64,000 bases of DNA from Adiantum capillus-veneris (taxonomy: Eukaryota; Streptophyta; Polypodiopsida; Polypodiales; Pteridaceae), in contig CM043948.1 of NCBI GenBank assembly GCA_014529385.2, positions 26,229,768 through 26,293,767 on the forward strand. The letters are read 5' to 3'. A program made the position numbers and the translations under genes. Shown here piece after piece: positions 34,820-46,229 of this stretch. Position 1 is the first letter of the stretch, and each line of letters begins with the position of its first letter. The notes beneath the pieces are model-generated. The model did no database searches, was not told where the DNA came from, and saw nothing but the letters and a program-made list of their open reading frames with translations.

Positions 34820-35052
34820 TGTTGGAATTAGAGTTGCAAAGTAACACACACAGCTTGGAGAAGACAAAGGAAGCTCAAGGCACACAATAGAGAGTGTGTT
34901 ACTTAGTGTGCAATGGAGAGATAGATAGCCCTAGAGTGATGGGCATATATACAATGCACGGGGGAAAAAGCCTCCTAAAGAGGGAAAAATGCCCCGACGG
35001 TCCTAGTGTGTTCACACACATCACTACCACATGTATATGGTAACATTGCTCA
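34820..35052 (-). repeat. Copia-B 5' LTR (233 bp) with adjoining PBS
   Basis: The plus strand runs TGTTGGAATTAGAG...ACATTGCTCA, so the minus strand also starts TG and ends CA. CTCTGATACCA (34808-34818) is the PBS complement just inside it. Confidence 0.8.
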
Positions 35053-36550
35053 CATTGCTGGTAAGCACAATCAAGTGGCCGATGCACTATCACGATGACC
35101 AAAAGTTAATGTTGTGTCTATAGCAACTCACAATGATCTATCTTCTATAATAGATGAGTATCCTATTGACCCTGACTTTAAAGACATAATGTCAGCCCTT
35201 GCTTTGGGGAAGAAAAGAGGAACCATTCACCTTGCAGGATGGTTATCTTCTCCATGGAAATAGGCTATGTGTTACCCACTCCCTTCGTGAGAAAGACATG
35301 TATGAATCCCATGCTGAGGTATTCAACCTACTCTTCGAGGAGTAGAGACGTATTTCTTTTGGCCTATCGTGAAAGTGGCCATACAAGAGTATGTTTCAAA
35401 ATGTGTGCTATGCCAAAAGACTAAGTATGATAGACGAAAGAAACCTGGATTACTCCATCCATTGCCCATCCCTAATTCACCATGGGAGAGTATATCCATG
35501 GATTTTATCTTTGGATTACCCAAGTTTATCCATGGGAATACGGTAATATGGACAACAATCGACAGGTTCAGCAAGCAAGCACACTTTATTCCCGTCAAAA
35601 AGACTATTAAGGCGCACCAAATGGCAACCATTTTCATATCTCAGATTTTTAAACACCATGGATTACCAACATCCATTGTGTCAGATAGAGATCCTAGAAT
35701 GACCAATAATTTTTGGAAAGGTTTCTTTGAAAATCTAGGTAGAAGATTGAATTTGTCTTCGGTCTATCACCCACAAACGGATGGCCAAAGTGAGATAGCC
35801 AATCTTACAATACCTGATCTACTAAAGACTTATGTTACAGAAGTAGATCAACAATCACAATGGGAGAAGTACTTACCCCTTGTAGAGTATGCGTACAATA
35901 ATATTGTCCATACTACTATAGAAAAAGCACCTTTTGAGATCATAGAGGGAAGACCTAAAAGTCCCTTGCTACTTAAAGTACATGGGAAGATCTTCGTTGT
36001 TGATGAGTATAGCCAGACCTACAAGAATCTTTTCAAAAGGTTAAGGAGGCTACATCTATATCTCAACAAAGGCAAGAAGTTGCTACTGACAAGCACAAAA
36101 GGACCTTAACATTCAAAGAAAATGATTGGGTCTTACTTAAGTTTCCCAAGGCTCGATTGAGGAAAACGATGGGCACAAGTCCTACGGGCCATCAAAGTTA
36201 TTATGCTAAATTAGCAAAAATATACTATGGTCCTTTTCAAATCTTGAAGCCAATCAATGACATGGCTTATCAACTCAAGTTGCCCAACCATTGGCTCATA
36301 CACAATGATTTTCATGTGAGCCTACTTAAGCCCTATAAAGGAGATCCACTAATAGAACCAATTATTGAAGACCCTCGAGAAATCAAAGACCAAGAAGAGG
36401 TGCTACAACCCAAAGCTATCCTTTGGCATGAAAACAAGGTACTATGGCATGGTAAGATTATCTGACGGTATCTTATTAAGTTCAAAAATTATCCATTTGA
36501 AGATGCTAGATGGATGCAAGGAATACAGCTTAAGGATAGTATGAACCCTG
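35053..36550 (+). pseudogene. Gypsy RNase H end, integrase and chromodomain
   Basis: It resumes at HIAGKHNQVADALSR, the end of RNase H. After a frame change, the integrase zinc finger (CVLCQK) and core follow: SMDFIFGLPKF, VSDRDPRMTNNFW and YHPQTDGQSEIAN give D-D-E. Beyond 36109 the frame shifts to 36157-36465 ([19 protein letters not shown]). A chromodomain-like end follows: [15 protein letters not shown], a stop, then RYLIKFKNYPFEDARWM. This domain is characteristic of chromoviruses and may direct insertion to heterochromatin. Confidence 0.9.
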
Positions 36551-36931
36551 TTAATGCTTACAATGCTGCTCTAGAGTAAGCAAATTGAAATGCTTTCTTA
36601 ATGAACAATGTTTTTGTCTTATAAGACTAATCCTCTTTTGTGAAAAAATTTAAATAGTATGCATGCTTAGAATCATGTTTGTGATAACGACGTCACTCAA
36701 ACACCAACTATAATTTGTTACTCTACTTTGGGAGTATCATATGGACTAAAGAGTAGACATGCTTGCGGCAGCTACGTCTCCCAAGCACCAAATGGACTAG
36801 TCATCCATTCTGGAGTGATGTCACTGGATAAAAAGGGATCCTCTACCAGCTAAGAAACGTAGACTAATGACTAAGACTTTATCTCTTCTACCTCATAGTC
36901 GAGGATGACTATGATTTCAAGAGAGAGGTAA
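36551..36931 (+). other. Gypsy 3' untranslated region and polypurine tract
   Basis: It is non-coding. AAGAGAGAGGTAA (36919-36931) is the likely polypurine tract directly before the LTR start TGTCATAAAATC at 36932. Confidence 0.6.
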
Positions 36932-37088
36932 TGTCATAAAATCTAATATCTAACCAACCCAAATGATTTTCTCAAATTAAACTCATCATTTAATGTGGGA
37001 GAATAAATGGGAACAAGGATTAGAATATAGAAATGTGTTTATGGATTTGTCTCAATACGCGGCCAAGTTTAAATTAAGGGGTCCAAAT
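36932..37088 (+). repeat. Gypsy 3' LTR, first part
   Basis: It starts TGTCATAAAATCTAATATC after the polypurine tract. It is closely repeated at 46790-46940. It is interrupted after CCAAAT by copia-C and resumes at 42169. Confidence 0.85.
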
Positions 37089-37410
37089 TGTAAAGAAAGA
37101 GGATGCAAGAGAGCTACACAAGACAAGCACACACCACACAAGAGATAGAAAGCTTCTTCTTCTTCTCACAGAAAAGAGAGTACAAAATGACTAAGTGCTA
37201 AAATTGAAAAGTAGTACATATGTACATGCGGTCACTAAGTGTGAACTCGCTAGAAACTTACTAGGCTGGCACTATAAGTGTAGTCCAGCTATAGAATCAC
37301 TGGCAGAGATCCTCCGTGTCGGTCACCTAACGCGCCAGTGAGTAAATATCATAAGCGGCCAAGACCCGTAGTGGATACCAGCTCAAGATGTAGAGCTCGA
37401 CATCTCAACA
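37089..37410 (-). repeat. Copia-C 3' LTR
   Basis: TGTAAAGAAAGAGG to CATCTCAACA on the plus strand, with few mismatches to 41842-42163. The minus-strand polypurine tract is GAGGGGGAG (37411-37419 complement). Confidence 0.95.
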
Positions 37411-38918
37411 CTCCCCCTCGAGCTCTGCATGTCGCAGAGTCCAAGCATAGTCCGGAAACGTCGAAGCTTCTCAGCTCCGAGGGCCTTGGTAAAGATATCC
37501 GCTATCTGCTCCTCTGTGCTGACGTAGACCAAGTCGATGTCGCCCGCCAACACTCGCTCTTGAACGTAGTGGTAATGGACCTCTATGTGCTTGGTCTTGG
37601 CATGGAACACTGGGTTCCTAGCCAACTGTATGCTGCTGAGGTTGTCACAATGGATGACAATCTACTGGTCCACGTGCACTCCCAAGTCCTCAAGTAATGT
37701 GCGTAGCCAAGCTACCTCGCACGCCGCAACTGTTGCACCTCTGTACTCGGCCTCTGTGCTCGATAAAGCAACCATAGGATGCTTTTTGATGCTCCAAGTA
37801 ACAGCAGCACTCCCAAAAGAGAACATGAAGCCACTCGTAGATCTCCTATCAACAAGGCTACCTGCCCAATCTGCATCTGTAAACCCATACAATGCTAATG
37901 GGGCATCTGCTGCATAGAACAATGCATAGTCAAGAGTCCCTTGCACATACCGAAGTGTGCATCGTACTCCATCCAAATGTGGCTTCCTCAAAAGCTGCAT
38001 GAACTGACTCTCCAAGCCTACTATGTAGCTCAAGTCTGGCCTCGTGATAGTCAAGTAGATTAGACTACCCACAATCTTCCTGTACATCTTGACATCCTCA
38101 ACAAAATCACCCTTCTCTGCACTCAGCTTTGCATTCACATCCAAGGGAATAGAAATTGTCTTACAATCAGCCATACCATACTTTGACAACATGTCCAAAG
38201 CATACTGTCTCTGTGACAGCCATACACCCTCTGGAGTCCTGATCACCTCAATGCCAAGAAAGTAGCGCAACTCGCCCAAATCTTTCATTTCAAACTCCTA
38301 TTTGAGAAGACCCTTCACATGGTCAATCTCCATAGCATTGTCACCCACAATAATAAGGTCATCTACATATATGGTAATGACCACAATCCCCACATCACTC
38401 TCACGTACATAGAGTGAATGATCAGCATGAGCTCACCTAAAACCAATACTGACAAGATACTTGGCAATCCTGTCATACCATGCTCTAGAGCCCTGCTTCA
38501 AACCATACAAAGCTTTGAGAAGCCTGCATACATAATCTGGGTAACCTGGATCGACATAACCAGGTGGCTGATCCATATACACTTCCTCTTGCAACTCACC
38601 ATTCAAGAAGGCATTCTTTACATCCATTTGATGCATAATCCATCCTCTAGATGCATCCACTGCTATGACAGCTCTCATAGTCGTCATCTTTGCCACTGGA
38701 GCAAAGGTCTCCTTATAGTCTATGCCATACGTCTGTGCATAAGCCTTTGCGACCAGCCTTGCCTTCTGAGGCTCAATGTTACCATCAGCCTTATGCTTGG
38801 TTATATACACCCATTTACAGCCAATAGCTTTCTTGCCACTTGGCAATGGCACCAACTCCCATGTGTCGTTTGCTTCCACTGCAGCCATCTCTTCATTCAT
38901 TGCATCATCCCAATGCAC
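37411..38918 (-). pseudogene. Copia-C reverse transcriptase and RNase H
   Basis: RT begins MHWDDAMNEEMAAVEANDTW (38918) and continues GCKWVYITKHKADG, FAPVAKMTTMRAVIAV, MDVKNAFLNGELQEEVYMDQ and ALYGLKQGSRAWYDRI. The catalytic YVDD is at 38359-38370. RNase H follows with DLGELRYFLGIEV, YGFTDADWAGSLVDRRSTSG, SSTEAEYRG and HIEVHYHYVQERV. Three in-frame stops (near 38433, 38300 and 37660) interrupt an otherwise continuous frame. At least two fit CAG-to-TAG changes. Confidence 0.92.
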
Positions 38919-40407
38919 ATTTCCAACTGCATCCTCAAAAATGTGGGCTCCACATCCTATATCACCTTAGCCATGTAGGCTTGGTGATGTGCTAGATACC
39001 CATCATAAGTCAATTTCTGAACTGGATTTCTGACTCTGTTAGATCTGCGCGGTCTTGGGTCACTCCTTTTCCCTCTAGCATCTTCTTGTACTTTCCTTAC
39101 ACCAGGTGTCCTGACAGCCGGAATTCCAAATTCCTTATCAAGACTTTGTTCAGAACCATCTAAATCCATGTCTACATGTGAAAACCCTGATGATGCATCA
39201 GCCATAAAGGGAGGTTCATCTACCTTTTCCTTTCCTTTTCGTGATACATTCCCTGTACCTGTTGGTGGAGTAACCGACGTATGTAGTCGACCATTCCATG
39301 GCTTCTCAACAGAGCCACGAGAAGAGGACTTTTGTGGTCCACTCAAAACCTGTGACTGTGGCCTCACATTTTTTACAACCACATCATCTTTTACATCAGC
39401 CCCAATAGTGCCATGTGCATTACTGTACCAGCTGCTCATCTCATCAAAGACTACATCTCTGCTCACTCATAATTCTCATGTAGTAGGATTGTAGCACCTG
39501 TAAACTTTTCCTCAAGCGTTACATCATGCACCGCAGCTGTAGGTGTCCTGTTCATAATGTACACAGCTGTATTTACAGCTTCAGCCCAGAAATGATGAGG
39601 CATGTTCTTCTCATTTATCAATGCACGTGCAACCTCTGCAATGTGCCTATTTTTCCTTTCTGCAACCCCATTTTGTTGTGGAGTATATCTGCATGTAAAT
39701 TGCCTGCGTATATCATGCATTTGCAAAAAATCTGAAAAATCATTAGAGAAGTACTCTCCCCCTCCATCTGACCTCAATGTCTTGATTTGCATATCTGTCT
39801 CCTTCTCAATCATGACTTTGAAGTCTTGAAAGTGACCAAACACTTCACTTTTGTTACGCATGAAGTAGACCCATACTTTCCTTGTATGGTCATCAATGAA
39901 AGAGACATAATACCTGCAACCATGTATACTTGCAGTATCAGTTGGACCCCAAACATCTGTGTGCACCACCTCAAGTGTCTTTTTACATACATTGCGCTCA
40001 TGTGGAAATGAGCCCTTTGACTGTTTTCCAAACTGTCATGCTGCACACACTTTATGCATACAATCCACCTTGAATTTGGGCAAACCTTTTACAATCTGTT
40101 TTGATTGCATGCTACATAATCTCTGCTCATTGACATGGCCAATGTGTTTGTGCCAAATGTCAACATCAGCCACAACACCTGTGCTCTGTGCAAATAATGC
40201 AGCTTTTACCTTAGGCATGTCTACATTCAGCGTAAACATTCTGCCCACACATTTGCCCTCTGTGATCAGCTTACAACCATTCTGAAAATCTTCTACATAA
40301 CAGCCATTTGGATTGAAGCGAACCTACAAACCCTGCTCCACCATTTGTCCAACAGAAACAAGATTCTTTGTAATGTTTGGGACATGAAGTAAATCTGCTA
40401 AGTACCT
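38919..40407 (-). pseudogene. Copia-C integrase region
   Basis: GAG-pre-integrase is seen as DIWHKHIGHVNEQRLCSMQ with DCMHKVCAA (40248-40036; a CxxC cysteine is changed to histidine). Integrase core at 39969-39463: MVHTDVWGPTDTASI, IKTLRSDGGGEYFSND and YTPQQNGVAERKNR supply D-D-E. The integrase C-terminus and spacer before RT (39466-38957) contain SRDVVFDE and a basic RSNRVRNP stretch. A frameshift lies near 39465, and further disruptions near 40030 and 40320. Confidence 0.88.
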
Positions 40408-41577
40408 TTATTTGCCACTCTTCGTATTTAGAGGTATGTCCCCTACATGAGCAATGGGGTGAGCTATGTCATCTCCTGTCTGCACATAGCCTGACACATC
40501 TGGTCTGCGCATATCTCTAAACCACTCTCCACGAGACGTCATGTGATTAGAGGCACCTGAATCCACATACCAAACATCATCTTGGGTGGAATCATCTGCA
40601 GCCATTGTATTCATTACATGCTGCATAACAAACATGTGCTCGTTTTTGCTGTCATCTGCATCTCTGCTAGTAGATGCATAGTTGCCCTGTTCTCTCTTTC
40701 CACTTGCTTTTCCCTTTGGACAGTCACGTGACATGTGACCTCTTTCACCACAAGGCCAAAATTCTCTGCTATTTGGAGTATGTTGCTGCCTGCTTGATCC
40801 TCCACCACGACCTCTGTGACTCCCCCTCTGGTTTCCCCTGTCACCTGTATTGTTTTGATTTGATTGACCTTCTCGAAATTGGCCCCTGCAACCACTTGGG
40901 CCTCGACCACGACCTCTACCTCTACCTCTGTTGGAGTTAGAATAGAAGGCCTGTTCAGAATTCCTTCTGCCATGAGAAGAAGATGTGTCAAGGTTCTTCT
41001 CCTCAAGAATAAGCATAGAAATCAAATCTTGGAACACGGGGATGTCGGCTCTTGTATTCATGGAAGACCTAAATGTACATACTCATCTCCTAGACCATCC
41101 AAGCATGCACGAACAATGTCACCGTCTTCCACTGAGACTTTAATAGATCCAAGAGCCTCAATGATACGCTTGATCTTCAAAGCATAATCATTGATGGAGA
41201 GGTTGTTCCTCTTAACCTGATTTAGCTCCGACTTTAGTTGAAGCTTCCTGGCCTTGGTGTTCACCTCGAACACTCTGCCTAAGTTTTTCCATGCAATGGC
41301 GGGGGTTTCAACATCCTGTAGATAGCCCATCATGCCATCTGTGATGCTCATAGAAAGCCAATACATCACTTTTCTCTGGCCTTGTTGCCAGTCCCTCAAA
41401 GCTTTCCTTTGTTCTGCTGTAGCATTTGCCTCGGGAATCTCTGGTTCCTTTTCATTGTCTCCTTCTACATAGTCCCAATAACCTTTTCCTTTTAGGAAAT
41501 TTGTTATTCTGAACTTCCATGCAGGGTAGTTATTTTTCTCAAGCTTCTCAGTGACAATCTGACAAACCGTCAGACAT
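40408..41577 (-). pseudogene. Copia-C gag and protease
   Basis: Gag opens near 41577 (ATG, one base out of frame with LEKNNYPAWKFRITNFLKGK). It continues to 41058 with MYWLSMSITDGMMGYLQ and SELNQVKRNNLSINDYALKI, then shifts frame at about 41060. The 41061-40408 frame has an RGRGRG-rich segment, a defective knuckle FWPCGERGHMSRDC (first cysteine is phenylalanine) and the protease motif VWYVDSGASNHMTS. It encodes capsid/nucleocapsid and the maturing protease. Confidence 0.88.
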
Positions 41578-41830
41578 CTTGAAGCACTAAGACAAAATAG
41601 CTGCAATCTGCAAAAACCTGCATATCTGTTGAACCTGCTAATCGTGGTACCTATAACGCTTTCTACACTCAATGAGTGTTCACAATCTAGCATACATACA
41701 ACCACTGTACTTGTATAATAAATCTTTGTGTACTGCACTTTGGAGACCTGTTCAGAAACTTGAACGAAGGGATTGCGAACGAAGGGATTGTGATGCTCTT
41801 GCTCTCTTAGCCTCTCTTGCCTGCACCAGT

Positions 41831-41841
41831 CTCTAATACCA
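41831..41841 (-). promoter_or_regulatory. Primer-binding site of copia-C
   Basis: CTCTAATACCA on the plus strand, complement of TGGTATTAGAG, directly adjoining the 5' LTR start at 41842. Confidence 0.85.
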
Positions 41842-42163
41842 TGTAAAGAAAGAGGATGCAAGAGAGCTACACAAGACAAGCACACACCACACAAGAGATA
41901 GAAAGCTTCTTCTTCTTCTCACAGAAAAGAGAGTACAAAATGACTAAGTGCTAAAACTGAAAAGTAGCACATATGTACATGCGGTCACTAAGTGTGAACT
42001 CGCTAGAAGCGTACTAGGCTGGCACTATAAGTGTAGTCCAGCTGTAGAATCACTGGCAAAGATCCTCCGTCTCGGTCACCTAACGCGCCAGTGAGTAAAT
42101 ATCGTAAGCGGCCAAGACCCGTAGTGGATGCCAGCTCAAGATATAGAGCTCGACATCTCAACA
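41842..42163 (-). repeat. Copia-C 5' LTR
   Basis: Partner of 37089-37410; ends ...CTCAACA followed by the TSD CAAAT. Confidence 0.95.
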
Positions 42164-42168
42164 CAAAT

Positions 42169-42521
42169 GAGAGATGGTACGTCAAAGAGCAATGCTACCT
42201 AATGGAGCTTAATGACCGTGGGGTTAGCTTCATTAAAGACCTCCAAAAGTTAGTGTTCAAAAGCCCTTTGACCTTAGGCAGGCTAGGGCTGACCTTGAGG
42301 TGGGAATCCTACCCAAGCATGCGGTGCTTGCTGGCTTGCTAAGTGTTAGTGGGAACCTTACCCAAAAGCTTGAGGTGTTTCTCACATGCTTAAATGACTC
42401 AAATTCTCGAAAAATTCAATTCAAAGATAAATCTCAAGATCCATGAACGTTTCCATGCTTGATTGACTAAGTCTTTCAAGTATCCAAATGACGTAATAAG
42501 CATAAAAGACACATGTTCAAA
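42169..42521 (+). repeat. Gypsy 3' LTR, second part
   Basis: It continues the LTR interrupted at 37088 and matches 46938-47115 and the 5' LTR from 23242 to about 23500. It stops abruptly at TTCAAA where the 2-kb duplicated segment begins. Confidence 0.85.
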
Positions 42522-43207
42522 TGCTAGAATCCTTTGCTACTCTAAAGAGCCCATGGCTTTTGTTGCCATCATGGTCGATACACAAGCAGCAAGAAAGTGG
42601 ATATATTATGAATATGACTTGCAGCCCCTCCCAAGCTCATCATTAGCCTCTGCTGGATTGCTTTACTCTATTGCCTAAGGCATATTTGACCTCAAGATGA
42701 TCAAGATACTTTGTTGGAATGCTCTATTATTGTGACTTTCCTCAAGGCACCATCATGCACAAATTAAAGTGGTTGGGAGGCCGGCCTATAGAAAGAGAGT
42801 TGAAGAGCCTATGAGTAGGAGGAGAAAAGAACACATCAAAATAGTGTTTTGTATTGCTCTATTCATAGCCAATGTCCCATTATAAATTTTTAGTGAAGGC
42901 ACACAAGCCTTTATCTTATTTTCTGGGTAGAAGCTATCTTATTTTCTAGGTAGAAGCTTAAACAAATCTGTCATTTTTTCTAGCCCAAAGTTCTTCCGTC
43001 CAAGCAAGGACCCCTCAACACCTAAAAGCTCTACCTTCCTCAACTTAAAATCAACAAGCGCTTGGATGGGGGGGATTGGTTAAACTCAAAGAATCTTCTA
43101 GAGCATCAATCTTTCCTTGAACCACCACTCTTCTATGCTCTCTATTAATAGTCCTAGCTAGTCTATTGAAGGAGGTCGCCTTTTAGAGAGAAAAATGGAA
43201 TTATAGT

Positions 43208-43254
<47 letters not shown>

Positions 43255-43409
43255 TTCCACTGATAGTGATGTAGGAGTCTGGACTCCCATTCGACTCTCT
43301 CTCTTTATGCGAACTCAATACGTACAAGTATCTTTGCACACGTTTTTAGGAAGTCTTGCCCCTTCTTGCATCACCTTGATGGCATGATCACGGCTAGAGA
43401 TAGCTTATC

Positions 43410-43473
<64 letters not shown>

Positions 43474-44642
43474 AAGAAGGCTAGAAGGGGTTGAGGTTGC
43501 AAGGTGGAGTGGTCTATGTAATCGTGGCTTGGGCCAAGGTGGTGGCTACTTTCAAGATCATTGTCATGGGCAATGATGAGATATACAATGAAACACTCAA
43601 ACAAGAGTTGCATGCTTCAATTTTTGGTCAACGAGGAAGAAGACTATAGAGTATGCATCAAGCTCTAAATGATCAATGGGGATAGTCATGCATATGATGA
43701 TGGGACAAACATTGATGAGGATTTATAACCCACTAAACCCTTGAGGGGATACAAGAGAGAAAGTGTAAGTGGCCTCTTTCACATAGAAAAGGTTCTCACT
43801 GGAGAGTTTTACCCTTGATGTCCTCAACTCAAAATATGGGAAGCCCGGTCGTGTGCTTATGTGCAAGTAGCTTGGCAAGGAGTGCCATATTTTGCACTGT
43901 CAATTTTGATATTTGATATTGTACAATTGGTTGCTAGATTTACACTTACATTTGTTTTTTTGCAAGTTTCTTCAAGGCAAGGTTCATATAGAGTGGTTGA
44001 TAGGGTATGCATTTGAAATTGTCAAGGAGCTTCTTCAACATGGATATAGATGACAAAAGATCTAACATCCCCTTTTTTTTTTATATGTTTGACCCTTTCT
44101 ACCACTAAGTCCACCTCTTGCTAGCCACCATTGTATGCCCAACGGATGTTGATAATCCCCTTGGATCCACAAAAGCATTGTTGAAAACACCACTAGCCTA
44201 GGGTTATCTCTAAATAAGCACACCCCACTTGGAATTGTAACCACTCTTTATAGTGGACTTAAAACAGCCCCCACCCCGGGCCCTTTGACTTCTATAAATG
44301 GATTCCAATTTCTAGGTACATAAATGCACAAACAGGTACCAAAACAAAATAGGGAATATAAAGAAAGAAGACCTTGACATAAGAGTGAGCAGAGATAGAT
44401 ATTTATCTATTACTACATCTAAAACAAAGTGAATTTTGTCCCTTTTCACCATCAAAGGGACATAAGTACCCACTCGGGATTTTTGTAGAGGGTACTTGGG
44501 AAAAAATGCCGCACTACATTAGGCGTGATGCATTATAAAAAGCACAAAAAAATGATTGATTGTCATTCTCTTTAGCTTTTAGCAACTTCTCTTTTCTTGT
44601 TGTCGTAAGCAACACCTCTATTGGCAGACAACAAAAGATGCA
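42522..44642 (+). repeat. Large duplicated segment, copy 2 (~2.12 kb)
   Basis: It is homologous to 19173-21228 in direct orientation. It replaces the remaining ~930 bp of the gypsy 3' LTR at its left edge. It contains (GA)n at 43211-43251 and (CT)n at 43409-43471, an internal 30-bp duplication near 42920-42960, and an additional ~34 bp near 44185-44220. Confidence 0.85.
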
Positions 44643-45030
44643 CGAACTTTGGAAATGGCTTGTCCTTGATACATTTGTGCATGTATGCTTGCAAATAGCT
44701 TGCATGTAACTTGTTAGGTTTAGGTATGTACTTGTTTACAAGCTCATATGCACAAACAACTCGCAAGAAAGTAATTTCTAAAGTCCTCGGGAACGGCTTG
44801 AGCCATTTGTGCATAAGAGCTTACAAATAGCTTGCATGTAGCTTCCATGGGTTTAGGTAGGCGGACAGAAGTATGATTAGGTATCTCACATGCACAAATG
44901 ATTGTGGAAAAGTTGTTTCTGAAGTCGGTTGCATTTTTGCATCTCAAAAATGTTGCGAACTTTGGGAATGCTTTTCTGAGAGCGGTTTGCGCATGTGAGC
45001 GTGCAAATAGCTTTCATGTAGCTATTGTAG
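44643..45030 (+). repeat. Degenerate tandem repeat, ~140-bp unit, about 2.5 copies
   Basis: Each unit holds GGAA(A/C/T)GGCTT, a CATTTGTGCAT-like block, GCAAATAGCTTGCATGTAGCTT and GTTTCTGAAGTC. Units start near 44643, 44782 and 44945. Confidence 0.65.
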
Positions 45031-45247
45031 AGTGCTTTAAAGAAGATTTTATTTATTATGCTCCTTGCTCAACATATCTTCACAGTAAAAGAGCTCCCTG
45101 CCACCACCAAGTGAAACCTTTTGAAATATGCGATGAATGCAAGGATGCACTCGCTCACATGAAATGTATTCGATAGTATGTGTTTGAAAATGTATGTGAT
45201 TTATGTATATGCATGTTTAGGTTATGTACATGACCAATAAAGACAAT

Positions 45248-45560
45248 ATATAACCCAGTGGTCTTGATCTCCATGCACCTCTAGACCAAGGTATGCGGGG
45301 ATCGGGCATGGCTAGAGAATCTGAGGTAGTTTACACTAGCTAGGGCATGGCTAGAGTTTCATATGAGGCAAAGGGATTTTTCTCGCTGCATAGATTTTCA
45401 TGTAGACATGGGTGTGCAGATTTGTTGCATCCATAAATATAGGCATTGATCAATGAAGATGAGATTATAACCCAATGTTCCTGATCTTTGTGCACCTCTA
45501 TACCGAGGTGTGCGAGGATTGAGGATGGCTAGAGAATGTGAGGTAGTTTATAGTGTGATT
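45248..45560 (+). repeat. Direct repeat of ~95 bp, two copies
   Basis: TATAACCCA(G/A)TG...TGCACCTCTA...GGCTAGAGAAT(C/G)TGAGGTAGTTTA occurs at 45248-45342 and 45466-45560. A (GA)n array follows at 45583-45638. Confidence 0.75.
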
Positions 45561-45580
45561 TATGGTTGCTTGATTGCTAT

Positions 45581-45639
<59 letters not shown>

Positions 45640-45642
<3 letters not shown>

Positions 45643-46229
45643 AAGAAAGACTAAATTTATGTTTAATTTAGGGTTCAAGGTATAGACAATCATTATGAAT
45701 AATCACAATGATGCGGGGCCGTCCGACTGAGACGCCTATCTTGAAACAAGGATCTTATATCCTTGCTCCACTCATTCACAATCTCCGTCTACTTCAGAGA
45801 AATCGTCACGTTTCGAGAGCTTGGGTTTGACTAGATAGAAAACACACTTCTCTAGGCACTGATGCTCTAGTGGTGGAGGTGGCCACTGCTATGGAGGATG
45901 CACTATTGACGCTTCCATGTTGCCTTGTAATTGTCGAGTCTCCTTACCTCCCCCTTCTTTGCCCACCCCCACACCAACAATGGTGTCGCCCTCTACTCCG
46001 GCTTTTACGCAACTATCAATAACTCTTGGATACACACCACTAGCTACTTCTTTGAGACTCACCCCACACTCCTCGCTTCGAAGCCCAGACTCTCATGAGA
46101 CACTTGCAGTCACCCCTCTTGAGACGCCACTTGAGACCCTTGCTGAGATGCCTATAGTGACACCTAGGTTTAGTCACCCCAGGCGAGAGGGTTTTCCATA
46201 CTCAAATGATGTCAGTGGGACGGATTGAG
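45640..46229. other. Unassigned region upstream of the transposase-like remnant
   Basis: A Pro/Thr/Ser-rich open frame of 103 residues (45917-46228) precedes the transposase-like sequence. I do not recognise it. Its composition could be a linker or chance. Confidence 0.3.

Larger units (their letters stand above)
31620..35052 (-). mobile_element. Copia-B, Ty1/copia element truncated before RT
   Basis: The 5' LTR (34820-35052) and PBS are intact, with gag, protease and integrase following. The element ends at SFDEAKNSKNWKE, where RT would start. RT, RNase H and the 3' LTR are absent, and gypsy RNase H sequence (MRWENFLSNF) is joined directly at about 31600-31625. A gypsy strip between that point and HIAGKHNQVADALSR (35046 on) is also missing, so the deletion probably took part of both elements. 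A possible right TSD, CATTG (35053-35057), has lost its partner. Confidence 0.85.
37089..42163 (-). mobile_element. Copia-C, full-length Ty1/copia element (5075 bp)
   Basis: Two 322-bp LTRs (37089-37410 and 41842-42163) are nearly identical. The 5-bp target duplication CAAAT lies at 37084-37088 and 42164-42168. PBS and polypurine tract are present. gag, protease, integrase, RT and RNase H are all represented in order on the minus strand, with a few stops and frameshifts. It is inserted inside the gypsy 3' LTR: removing it and one CAAAT restores alignment with the LTR fragment at 46788-47115. Confidence 0.97.
23242..42521 (+). mobile_element. Ty3/gypsy chromovirus split by three copia insertions
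   Basis: The order is 5' LTR (23242-24436, 5'-truncated), PBS, gag (24854-26294), protease start, copia-A, protease and RT (30491-31490), copia-B, integrase and chromodomain (35053-36550), then a 3' LTR (36932-37088) broken by copia-C and resumed at 42169-42521. The coding order gag-PR-RT-RH-IN-CHD defines a Ty3/gypsy chromovirus. Frames rejoin exactly across copia-A after removing one target duplication. The element has several nonsense codons and an RT deletion, so it is dead and is the oldest layer of the nest. Confidence 0.9.

Noticed and set aside
37338-37697. Plus-strand ORFs opposite the copia pol genes
   Set aside because: These are antisense shadows of RNase H, RT and integrase frames, whose motifs are unambiguous on the minus strand.
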